Shown: one piece after another, positions 41,698-50,902 of the stretch
Numbering within the stretch: the first letter of the stretch is position 1
How the letters are laid out: every line of letters starts with the position of its first letter
Notes under the pieces: generated by a model
What the model saw: the letters and a program-made list of their open reading frames with translations, nothing else
Databases searched by the model: none
What the model was told of the DNA's origin: nothing
Position numbers and translations under genes: made by a program
Assembly (NCBI RefSeq): GCF_900112795.1
Contig: NZ_FONA01000026.1
Span: 1-50,902, forward strand
From: Thermophagus xiamenensis
GTDB lineage: Bacteria; Bacteroidota; Bacteroidia; Bacteroidales; Marinilabiliaceae
Length of the DNA stretch: 50,902 nucleotides
Direction: 5' to 3'

Positions 41698-42651
41698 ATG
41701 AAATCAATATTTAAGACAAACAGCACACTAAAGGATGAAAGTATCCTTTCAAAGTTTTTATTTATTGACGCAGGTTTTCTGTCGACGTTGCTACTGGTAT
41801 TGATTTTAATACCAGGATGTTCGAATGACGATGGTAAGGCAGACGCTTATGGTAATTTTGAGGCGGATGAAGTAATAATTAGTTCAGAGATTGCCGGAAA
41901 AATAGAATGGCTGCAGGTAGATGAAGGTGATATTTTGGAAGGAGGAAAGGTTATAGCAATGATTGATACTACTATTGCACAACTCGAGTTGGAGCAGTTA
42001 TTAGCTTCTAAAGAGAGTGTAGAAGCGCGCCTGGTACAACTTAGAAAAAGCATAGAAGTGCAAAAAGAGCGGTTAAAGGTTATGGAAAAAGAAGTAAATC
42101 GGGTTGCCGGTATGTTTGAAGAGGAAGCAATATCTGCGCAAAAATATGACGAAATCACAGGGCAATATCGAGTTACACAAAAAGAATTGGCACAAGTACA
42201 ATCACAGGCTTTGGCGCTTAAAGCTGAGATGAGAGTTGTAGAAGCCAAAATTAATGCTGCAAGGGAGCGGCTGGCTCGTTGTAAAGTGAAGGCACCTTTT
42301 TCAGGAACGATTTTACAAAAGTATGCCGAGGCAGGTGAAGTGGTGGCTTTCGGGAAACCTCTGCTAAAAATGGCTAAAACTGATGAATTAATATTGAGGG
42401 CTTACATTTCCGGTGTTCAATTGGATGATGTAACTCTTGGTCAATCCGTTCGCGTGGCTTTTGATAGGGATAAGAAAAATGAGCATCAGCGGGAAGGAAA
42501 AATTACTTGGATATCTGCTTCGGCAGAGTTCACACCCAAGATAATTCAAACCAAAGAGGAACGAGTTGATTTGGTTTATGCAATAAAGGTGAAAGTTCCC
42601 AATTACGATGGCAAAATTAAGATTGGAATGCCGGGAGAAGTTTTCTTTTAA
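41698..42651 (+). CDS. HlyD/YbhG-type periplasmic adaptor lipoprotein
   Basis: This 317-residue membrane-fusion protein has a hydrophobic segment ending in LIPGC (about residues 37-41), which reads as a lipobox although the N-terminal part before it is unusually long. It continues with the first half of a lipoyl-like domain (EIAGKIEWLQVDEGDIL), an alpha-helical coiled-coil hairpin (about residues 95-195), the second lipoyl half (VKAPFSGTILQKYAEAGEVV), and a beta-barrel domain. It would bridge the inner-membrane ABC transporter and TolC, as YbhG does. Its stop overlaps the next start by one base. Confidence 0.9.
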   Translation: MKSIFKTNSTLKDESILSKFLFIDAGFLSTLLLVLILIPGCSNDDGKADAYGNFEADEVIISSEIAGKIEWLQVDEGDILEGGKVIAMIDTTIAQLELEQLLASKESVEARLVQLRKSIEVQKERLKVMEKEVNRVAGMFEEEAISAQKYDEITGQYRVTQKELAQVQSQALALKAEMRVVEAKINAARERLARCKVKAPFSGTILQKYAEAGEVVAFGKPLLKMAKTDELILRAYISGVQLDDVTLGQSVRVAFDRDKKNEHQREGKITWISASAEFTPKIIQTKEERVDLVYAIKVKVPNYDGKIKIGMPGEVFF

Positions 42652-43613
42652 TGTTCAGGTTATACCCATGGGGTTATATAAAATTAATTGATATGGTAAC
42701 AGTAAGCGGTGTGTCTAAATATTTTGGGAATATTAAGGCGCTAAGGAGGGTTTCATTTCAAGTTGAAGAGGGAGAGCTCTTTGGTGTCATTGGTCCCGAT
42801 GGAGCAGGGAAAAGCACATTGTTTCGCATTATTTTATCGTTATTACTGCCGGACGAAGGCGAGGTTTGCTTATGGGGGAAAAGTCCTGTTGCCGATTATA
42901 AGGCAATCCGCAGAATGGTGGGATATATGCCAGGAAAGTTTTCACTATATGAGGACTTAACGGTTGAAGAGAATCTTAATTTCTTTGCTGCCGTGTTTGG
43001 CACCACTATTAAAGAGAATTACCATCTAATAAAAGACATCTATCGGCAAATAGAACCCTTCAAGAAACGGCGAGCCGGTAAGCTTTCCGGCGGCATGAAA
43101 CAAAAACTTGCTCTCTCGTGTGCCTTAATACATAAACCTAAGTTATTGGTTTTGGATGAGCCTACTACCGGGGTGGATGCTGTTTCACGAAGCGATTTTT
43201 GGGAGATGTTACAAAAGCTTAAAAATGCCGGAATTACCGTCTTGGTTTCTACACCCTATATGGATGAAGCTTCCCTGTGCGATAGAGTTGCACTGATTCA
43301 GAAGGGGCATATCCTCGAAATTTCGACACCTGATGCCGTGACACAAGGTTTTGGGAAACAGTTGTTCGGCGTGGCAGGTGAAAACATGTATAAGTTGTTG
43401 CTGCATTGTCGGAAATTCTATCGGGTTGAATCGGTATATCCTTTTGGTGAAGAGTTACATTTAACTTTCCATGGGGGTGGAGATTGGCGGGAAGAGTTAA
43501 TCCGCTATTTATACGAAAATGGATTAGCCAATGTCCGAATCAGACCTATCAAACCCAATATAGAGGACCGATTTATGTCTCTAATGAGTATTACAGAAAA
43601 AGAAAACGGATGA
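42651..43613 (+). CDS. ABC transporter ATPase, first half of split YbhF
   Basis: This 320-residue ATPase shows Walker A GPDGAGKST, the signature LSGGMKQKLALS, Walker B LLVLDEPTTGVD and a switch-like region around STPYMDEA, where the H-loop His is replaced by Pro-Tyr. A C-terminal extension of about 80 residues follows. Such a pattern matches the N-terminal ATPase domain of YbhF. The ATG at 42651 overlaps the HlyD stop; an ATG at 42693 (reading MVTVSGVSKYFG) is an equally good start. The second ATPase gene starts inside its stop codon. Confidence 0.88.
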   Translation: MFRLYPWGYIKLIDMVTVSGVSKYFGNIKALRRVSFQVEEGELFGVIGPDGAGKSTLFRIILSLLLPDEGEVCLWGKSPVADYKAIRRMVGYMPGKFSLYEDLTVEENLNFFAAVFGTTIKENYHLIKDIYRQIEPFKKRRAGKLSGGMKQKLALSCALIHKPKLLVLDEPTTGVDAVSRSDFWEMLQKLKNAGITVLVSTPYMDEASLCDRVALIQKGHILEISTPDAVTQGFGKQLFGVAGENMYKLLLHCRKFYRVESVYPFGEELHLTFHGGGDWREELIRYLYENGLANVRIRPIKPNIEDRFMSLMSITEKENG

Positions 43614-44347
43614 AGGATATCAATACATCGGCGTTTGCCATTGAGGTTGTCGACCTGGTGAAAAAGTTCGGGAATTTCACCGCCAATGACCATCTCACCT
43701 TTAATGTACGCAGGGGAGAGATTTTTGGCTTTTTAGGTGCTAACGGAGCCGGAAAAACTACTGCCATTAAAATTCTTTGCGGATTGATGGCACCTACATC
43801 CGGCCAGGTAGTTGTTGCAGGATACAATGTAATGACTCATCCCGAATTAGTGAAACAAAACATTGGGTATATGAGTCAAAAGTTTTCCTTATATGAAGAT
43901 TTGACCATTTTTGAAAATATCAGATTATATGGAGCCATATATGGTTTGACTGCGAATGAGATTCGTCAACGTTCTGATACGATATTAAGAAAACTTGGAC
44001 TATTAAAGGATAGAAGCCGATTGATTAAGACGCTCTCTTTGGGTTGGAAACAAAAATTGGCATTTTCTGTGGCAATGGTTCATCACCCGAAAATAGTCTT
44101 TCTTGATGAGCCAACCAGTGGAGTAGACCCTGTCACCCGCCGACAGTTCTGGGAGTTAATATATGAGGCGGCAGCTGATGGAATAACCATTTTTGTTACT
44201 ACTCATTATTTGGACGAGGCGGAATATTGCGATAGGGTAACAGTGATGGTAGATGGTCATATAAAAGCTCTTGACACCCCTGCTAAATTGAAAAAGCAAT
44301 TTAATGTAGACACCATGAACGAAGTTTTTTTAAATCTTACTCGGTAA
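43610..44347 (+). CDS. ABC transporter ATPase, second half of split YbhF
   Basis: This 245-residue ATPase has Walker A GANGAGKTT, a signature LSLGWKQKLAFS in which the first glycine of LSGG is leucine, Walker B IVFLDEPTSGVD and the H-loop His in TTHYLDEAEYCD. This set matches the C-terminal ATPase domain of YbhF. The ATG at 43610 overlaps the upstream TGA (ATGA), which argues for translational coupling; a longer frame from 43484 lies in the upstream gene. The degenerate LSGG here and the altered H-loop in its partner suggest an asymmetric ATPase pair. Confidence 0.9.
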   Translation: MKDINTSAFAIEVVDLVKKFGNFTANDHLTFNVRRGEIFGFLGANGAGKTTAIKILCGLMAPTSGQVVVAGYNVMTHPELVKQNIGYMSQKFSLYEDLTIFENIRLYGAIYGLTANEIRQRSDTILRKLGLLKDRSRLIKTLSLGWKQKLAFSVAMVHHPKIVFLDEPTSGVDPVTRRQFWELIYEAAADGITIFVTTHYLDEAEYCDRVTVMVDGHIKALDTPAKLKKQFNVDTMNEVFLNLTR

Positions 44348-44395
44348 AAGATAAACAGAGCCTTACGACGGGGCATTAATAATCATTTCCAAACG

Positions 44396-45505
44396 ATGAA
44401 AAAACTCTGGGTTTTTATTAAGAAAGAAGCTATTCATATCATTCGCGATAAGCGTACTTTAATGGTTCTATTAATAATGCCATTGGCACAAATACTGATT
44501 TTTGGCTATGTGATTACAACAGAAATAAACCAAGCCAGGATTGGGATTTTTAATAAAGCCAATGATTATGCCGGTTATCAACTTGTCAATCGTTTGGCGG
44601 CATCGGGATATTTTAAAATTGGCAAGATGATAGATAACCCTGAAGAGATGGAAGCGTCGTTGCGTAAAGGGGAGGTCAGAATGGTAGTGGTTATACCTTC
44701 AGAGTTTGGAAAGCGGCAGGCAGAGAGTTCGGGTGTTGAAGTACAACTTGTAGCTGATGCCTCAGAAGCCAATTCAGCTCAAATGTTAGTAAATTATGCC
44801 AGAAGTATTATCACAAGGTTTGACGCTGAAAATGGATTGTCTGGACGGGCATCGGAAATACCGGTTACAATTGAAACCCGAATGTTTTATAACCCTGCTC
44901 TTAAGGGCGTCTTTATGTCGGTGCCTGGTATTATGGCTATGATTTTAATTCTTATTTCGGCCATGATGACTTCTATTTCTATTACCCGGGAAAAAGAATA
45001 CGGTTCTATGGAGATACTGCTTGTTTCACCACTGAAACCTTGGCAAATCATTGTTGGGAAAGTGGCGCCCTATATTATTCTATCTTTCATTAATGCTGTA
45101 ACAATACTATTGGTAGGAATTTTCATTTTTAAAGTGCCGATGGAAGGTAGTTGGTGGTGGTTAACTATTATTAATATTTTATATATTCTGTTGTCGTTAT
45201 CGTTAGGGATTTTTATATCAACTGTATCTGCCAGTCAAATGGTAGCAATGTTCATCTCTCTTTTTGCGCTATTATTACCTACGGTGTTGTTATCCGGATT
45301 TATTTATCCTATTGAAAATATGCCGGTATTGCTGCGATGGTTGAGCAGCATTATGCCCCCCAGATATTATATCCAGGCAGTGAAAAGCATCATGTTTAAA
45401 GCCGGAAGTTTTATGTCCATTTGGAAAGAATTATTAATTTTTGCGGCTTTTATTGTTGCTTTTATGGCATTGAGTATCAAAAATTTTAAAGTTAGATTGT
45501 CATAA
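44396..45505 (+). CDS. ABC-2 type permease, YbhS-like
   Basis: This 369-residue inner-membrane protein has one N-terminal helix (about residues 22-42), a large extracytoplasmic domain (about 43-175) and five C-terminal helices starting with MSVPGIMAMILILISAMMT. SITREKEYGSMEILLVSPL is the conserved cytosolic coupling block of ABC-2 exporters. It pairs with the next gene, of identical length, to form the two-permease core, as YbhS and YbhR do. It lies 48 bp after the ATPase gene. Confidence 0.92.
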   Translation: MKKLWVFIKKEAIHIIRDKRTLMVLLIMPLAQILIFGYVITTEINQARIGIFNKANDYAGYQLVNRLAASGYFKIGKMIDNPEEMEASLRKGEVRMVVVIPSEFGKRQAESSGVEVQLVADASEANSAQMLVNYARSIITRFDAENGLSGRASEIPVTIETRMFYNPALKGVFMSVPGIMAMILILISAMMTSISITREKEYGSMEILLVSPLKPWQIIVGKVAPYIILSFINAVTILLVGIFIFKVPMEGSWWWLTIINILYILLSLSLGIFISTVSASQMVAMFISLFALLLPTVLLSGFIYPIENMPVLLRWLSSIMPPRYYIQAVKSIMFKAGSFMSIWKELLIFAAFIVAFMALSIKNFKVRLS

Positions 45506-45551
45506 TTCACATGGTCAGTGAATGTTTTTTCTTTTTTAATGACAAACAATA

Positions 45552-46661
45552 ATGAGAATTCTATTCTATTTGCTTCAAAAAGAATTTATTCAGATTTATC
45601 GCAATAAAACCATTTTGCGGTTAATATTTGTTATACCTGTAGTTCAATTGCTAATATTGGTAAATGCCGCTACTCTGGAAATGCGAAAGCAGCAATTATC
45701 AGTCGTTGATGAAGACCATTCGCCCTGGAGTAAAAGGTTAATTTCTGTCTTGGATGCATCGCCTTTTTTTGTTGTGGGAAAAAATGATGAAAATGTTTTA
45801 AGTGCGAAAAAGAAAATTGAAAAAGGTGAAATCGACTTTTTGCTTGTTATACCTCAGGGTTTCGAATCTTCTTTAATGAGCAATGAGCAGGTAAAAATTC
45901 AATTATTGGCCAATGCCATAAATTCACAACAGGCTCAATTGGGATACGCATATTTGCAGCAGGTAATTGCCGGTTTAAGTCAAAGCTTCGTTAAAGAAAC
46001 TTACGGTGTGCTACCACAGGCAGGTATAGTGACTACTTTTTCCTATTGGTACAATCCTGAACTCAACTATAAACATTTTATGGTTCCTGGAATTTTAGTG
46101 GTCTTGGTATCGGTTGTGGGCATGTTTTTAACCGCCATGAATTTGGTGCGTGAAAAGGAGATGGGAACCATTGAACAGATTAATGTTACGCCGGTAAGAA
46201 AGTGGCAGTTTATAGTAGCCAAGCTGCTTCCGTTCTTATTAATTGGATTATTTGAATTGGCTCTGGGATTGACAATTGGGAAACTCATTTATCAAATACC
46301 AATCGAAGGCAGTCTGTGGCTCGTTTTTGCCATTGCAACATTATACCTCACAGGCCTTTTGGGTTTAGGTTTGTTACTTTCTACAATTTCTTCGTCCCAA
46401 CAGCAGGTTACTTTTGTTAGTTTCTTTTTCCTGTTGGTGTTTATCCTTATGAGCGGTATCTTTACTTCAGTAGATAATATGCCGGAGTGGGGGCAAAAAT
46501 TAAACCTGCTCAATCCGTTATATTATTTTATCGACTTGATGCGTGCCATTTTGTTAAAAGGTGCCGGTTTGAGTGATTTGTGGAAGCAGGTAACCGGTAT
46601 TTCCGTTTTGGCTGTATTTTTATTTGGTCTCGCAGTATTAAATTACAGAAAGACAATATAG
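45552..46661 (+). CDS. ABC-2 type permease, YbhR-like
   Basis: This 369-residue protein has the same plan as its neighbour: one N-terminal helix, a large periplasmic domain and five helices from KHFMVPGILVVLVSVVGMFL. NLVREKEMGTIEQINVTPV is the ABC-2 coupling block. It is the likely YbhR counterpart of the exporter and ends the locus. E. coli YbhFSR has been linked to export of drugs and sodium or lithium; the substrate here is unknown. Confidence 0.92.
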   Translation: MRILFYLLQKEFIQIYRNKTILRLIFVIPVVQLLILVNAATLEMRKQQLSVVDEDHSPWSKRLISVLDASPFFVVGKNDENVLSAKKKIEKGEIDFLLVIPQGFESSLMSNEQVKIQLLANAINSQQAQLGYAYLQQVIAGLSQSFVKETYGVLPQAGIVTTFSYWYNPELNYKHFMVPGILVVLVSVVGMFLTAMNLVREKEMGTIEQINVTPVRKWQFIVAKLLPFLLIGLFELALGLTIGKLIYQIPIEGSLWLVFAIATLYLTGLLGLGLLLSTISSSQQQVTFVSFFFLLVFILMSGIFTSVDNMPEWGQKLNLLNPLYYFIDLMRAILLKGAGLSDLWKQVTGISVLAVFLFGLAVLNYRKTI

Positions 46662-46738
46662 AAGTTTCAGTGAATATGATGTATATTTGAATTTCGAAAA
46701 GTTTTTATGCTTATGCTATAATAAGATTCGTGACGACT

Positions 46739-47746
46739 ATGAAAAAAAAGATACTCATATCTCACAGAATACCCGAGGAGCCGTTAAAAATTCTGGAAAG
46801 CGATTTTGAATTGATTTGGCCTGATAATGACACTTTCTCGAATGAAGAACTATCTGCTTTGATTCCTGAATGCGAAGTTGTAGTCTCGGTTTTTGGAAAT
46901 CCTCTGGATAGCAGGCTTATTGAGGCTGCATCGAAATTGAAATTAATAGCCAATTATGGTGCCGGTACAGACAATATTGATGTTGAAAAGGCTACTCAAT
47001 TAGGCATTGTAGTAACCAATACGCCTGATACTGTTACTGAGCCCACAGCAGAACTGGCTATGGGATTGATTATTGATGTGGCACGTAGAATATCAGAATT
47101 TGACAGGGGGCTACGTGCAAAAAAAATTACGGATTGGGGCGTCCTTCAAAATTGGGGAACTACGCTTCGCGATAAAACGCTTGGAATAGTTGGCCTGGGT
47201 GCTATCGGCAAAGCGCTTGCTAAAAGGGCATTAGCTTTTGGTATGAAGGTGATTTATCATAATCGACATAAACTGGAGCCTCATATTGAAGAGCAATATG
47301 AGGCCCGATTTACCGATTTGGAAAATTTGTTGCGTAATGCCGATTTTGTTTCTCTTAATGTGCCTCTAACACCGGAAACCAAATCTTTGATTTCTTTTCC
47401 GGAACTTAAGCTAATGAAACCTTCTGCTTTTCTTATCAATACTTCACGTGGCGCGGTTATCAATCAGGAAGCTTTAATTGAGGTTTTAAAAAAGAAAGAA
47501 ATTGCAGGTGCTGCCCTGGATGTTTTTGCCAATGAACCCAACGTTCCTGATGAACTAATTTATATGGATAATGTTGTTTTGGTACCTCATGTGGGTAGTG
47601 CTACTCATGAAACTCGTAAAGAAATGAGCAAGCAAGTAGCATCTGTTATTGCTGATTTCTTTCAGGGAATGAAAGGATTACCGGTTGTTAATCCTCAAGT
47701 TTGGAATTCTGAGAATTTGAGATTTAAGGCCGAGGGCGCCTCTTAA
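46739..47746 (+). CDS. D-2-hydroxyacid dehydrogenase, glyoxylate/phosphoglycerate type
   Basis: This 335-residue NAD(P)-dependent enzyme has a substrate-binding domain with NYGAGTDNIDV, the Rossmann block GIVGLGAIGKALAKRA, and catalytic Arg in NTSRGAVIN, Glu in ANEPNVPDEL and His in VPHVGSATHET. This pattern fits glyoxylate/hydroxypyruvate reductase or a related 2-keto acid reductase. A C-terminal ACT domain is absent, so it is not the long form of 3-phosphoglycerate dehydrogenase. The ATG at 46739 is chosen over a GTG nine bases upstream. Confidence 0.88.
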   Translation: MKKKILISHRIPEEPLKILESDFELIWPDNDTFSNEELSALIPECEVVVSVFGNPLDSRLIEAASKLKLIANYGAGTDNIDVEKATQLGIVVTNTPDTVTEPTAELAMGLIIDVARRISEFDRGLRAKKITDWGVLQNWGTTLRDKTLGIVGLGAIGKALAKRALAFGMKVIYHNRHKLEPHIEEQYEARFTDLENLLRNADFVSLNVPLTPETKSLISFPELKLMKPSAFLINTSRGAVINQEALIEVLKKKEIAGAALDVFANEPNVPDELIYMDNVVLVPHVGSATHETRKEMSKQVASVIADFFQGMKGLPVVNPQVWNSENLRFKAEGAS

Positions 47747-47842
47747 GCCTACTCTGTTTGATGATTTTTCCCTTGAATAAAGTATAAATATTGAGGATAT
47801 AATGAGTGTGAAAAAAATTTTATATCTTAAATTTTCAATCAA

Positions 47843-48253
47843 ATGATTAAGCAAGTTAAAATTACGTTGCCTGAGTTTAAACGAGGATTTCATTTGATAA
47901 CCAGTTATATTACCTCTCAATTGCCAGAGTTGCCTGATAAGGGGCTTGTTAATATATTTTTGCAACATACTTCGGCTGGATTAACTATTAATGAAAATGC
48001 CGACCCTTCTGTAAGAGATGATTTTGAAACCATTTTCAATAAACTTGTGCCGGAAAATGATCCTGACTACACTCATACTTTAGAGGGGGCCGATGATATG
48101 CCGGCGCATGTAAAAAGCTCTTTGTTAGGGCCATCTCTTACCATCCCTGTCGTAAATGGTCGCCTGGCTCTTGGAATGTGGCAAGGTATTTACCTTTGCG
48201 AATTTCGTAATTATGGGGGCCCGCGACGCTTGCTGATTACAATTTATTCCTAA
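47843..48253 (+). CDS. yjbQ: YjbQ-family protein (UPF0047)
   Basis: This 136-residue beta-rich protein has the UPF0047 blocks LQHTSAGLTINENADPSVRDD, HTLEGADDMPAHVKSSLLG and LGMWQGIYLCEFRN. Family members show weak thiamine-phosphate synthase activity in E. coli, but the physiological role is unsettled. The three His-rich blocks are likely metal ligands. It stands alone in direction plus, with a weak AAAGGGT/ACCCTT hairpin just after its stop (48259-48277) that lacks a T-run. Confidence 0.93.
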   Translation: MIKQVKITLPEFKRGFHLITSYITSQLPELPDKGLVNIFLQHTSAGLTINENADPSVRDDFETIFNKLVPENDPDYTHTLEGADDMPAHVKSSLLGPSLTIPVVNGRLALGMWQGIYLCEFRNYGGPRRLLITIYS

Positions 48254-48550
48254 TTTTTAAAGGGTCATTCTACCCTTGCCTTAACTGTTTCTTTTAGTAA
48301 AATACTGTTTTTACGTGAAAAGGAGGTTATTGCTTTATTTAATTTTTATCAACTATAAGAATTTCAATCGATGAATTAAAGCAATTCCATTGATTTTTCG
48401 GCATATTTTCTGTTCATATTGTGAATCTTTTCTCATTAGTGGTATGGGTATTTTTATGTCTAAGTGTAAAGTATTGGTATATAAGTTGTTGTGAGTTTAC
48501 CGTGGCGACAAATAGTTACCATATTAGGCGGCAAATACCGGTTATTTTGT

Positions 48551-48558
48551 TATATTTG
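48551..48558 (+). promoter_or_regulatory. Possible -7 promoter element for gyrB
   Basis: TATATTTG fits TAnnTTTG and lies 72 bp before the gyrB ATG. No TTTG is seen at the -33 distance. The 376-bp gap before gyrB (48254-48629) otherwise shows only AT-rich sequence. Confidence 0.4.
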
Positions 48559-48578
48559 TAATGCATTTTGATTCTTAA

Positions 48579-50600
<2,022 letters not shown>

Positions 50601-50735
50601 GTGGATTTCATGATTTTATATTTAAGAGTAGAGCGGTCCAATGTTTGGGTCGCACTTCTTGTTTCTTCTCTTAGTATTGCTAAAATTTTAATGATTCCCG
50701 GAATAAAAGAAGTTCTCTAAAAAGTGGAAATGAAC

Positions 50736-50809
50736 TTATCCCGACGGTATGTAAAAGTTATCCCGACGGTATGTAAAGGTTATCCCAATGGTATGTAAAA
50801 GTTATCCGG
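50736..50809. repeat. 22-bp tandem repeat after gyrB
   Basis: Three tandem copies of TTATCCCGACGGTATGTAAAAG (50736-50757, 50758-50779, 50780-50801) are followed by a partial fourth. Differences are few and concentrated in copy 3 (CAA for CGA). The TTATCCCGA core matches 7 of 9 positions of a DnaA box, but origin activity is only a guess. The rest of 50601-50902 shows nothing else clear. Confidence 0.85.
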
Positions 50810-50902
50810 TAGTGTTTAAATTAGTGTGTCCGGATAAAGATCTATCTCAGTTTAGTTCGTATTGCAAAGTTAATTTTTTCTTTTTCCCGGTTTGATAAAT
50901 AT

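Noticed and set aside
50736-50809. Chromosomal origin with DnaA boxes
   Set aside because: The repeats match only 7 of 9 consensus positions and no dnaA or dnaN is visible; kept only as a low-interest question.

Overview
The window reads as a chromosomal segment of a Bacteroidota bacterium. The supporting signs are Bacteroidetes-type promoters (TTTG, about 20 nt, TAnnTTTG) at several gene fronts, few Shine-Dalgarno sites, moderately AT-rich DNA, and families such as DUF1460, the M64 peptidase and a GYDIA-type GHMP kinase. A Marinilabiliales- or Bacteroidales-like source is my guess, not something the sequence proves. There are 45 well or moderately supported protein genes, one weaker one and one tRNA-Ser(UGA). 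There is no phage, insertion-sequence transposase or CRISPR array. The gaps are instead full of a dispersed family of hairpin-forming and MITE-like repeats.

Layout: 1-600 holds only repeats, including ten 21-bp units that each fold as a hairpin. 600-4603 (minus) carries an MFS transporter, an aldo/keto reductase and a secreted M64 peptidase. 4709-6606 (plus) carries a YbdG-type mechanosensitive channel and an Lrp/AsnC regulator. 6832-11823 (minus) carries a 5'-nucleotidase split into two genes, an unknown protein, YaaA and an RlmD-type rRNA methyltransferase. 11939-18936 (plus) is a selenium and tRNA-modification cluster: a QueF-like protein without the catalytic cysteine, MnmH/SelU, YedF, a class V desulfurase, DUF3343 and SelD, followed by a sugar-phosphate isomerase, an isochorismatase-fold hydrolase and a PfkB kinase. 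18926-24735 holds a HAD phosphatase, a serine hydrolase, tRNA-Ser, HemG and HemN.

25949-37650 (minus) is the most striking block. In transcription order it encodes 3-methylcrotonyl-CoA carboxylase beta, 3-methylglutaconyl-CoA hydratase, methylcrotonyl-CoA carboxylase alpha, an acyl-CoA dehydrogenase, type 2 IPP isomerase, class II HMG-CoA reductase, a GYDIA-family GHMP kinase (candidate phosphomevalonate kinase), diphosphomevalonate decarboxylase, mevalonate kinase and a MIF-like tautomerase. Leucine breakdown up to HMG-CoA is thus joined to the whole lower mevalonate pathway. Neither HMG-CoA synthase nor HMG-CoA lyase is in the block, which suggests that leucine carbon is routed into isoprenoids.

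38070-46661 (plus) carries a DUF1460 protein and then a TetR-TolC-HlyD-ABC-ABC-permease-permease exporter. It resembles the E. coli cecR-ybhGFSR system, but YbhF is split into two ATPase genes and the locus has its own TolC. 46739-50600 ends the window with a 2-hydroxyacid dehydrogenase, YjbQ and GyrB.
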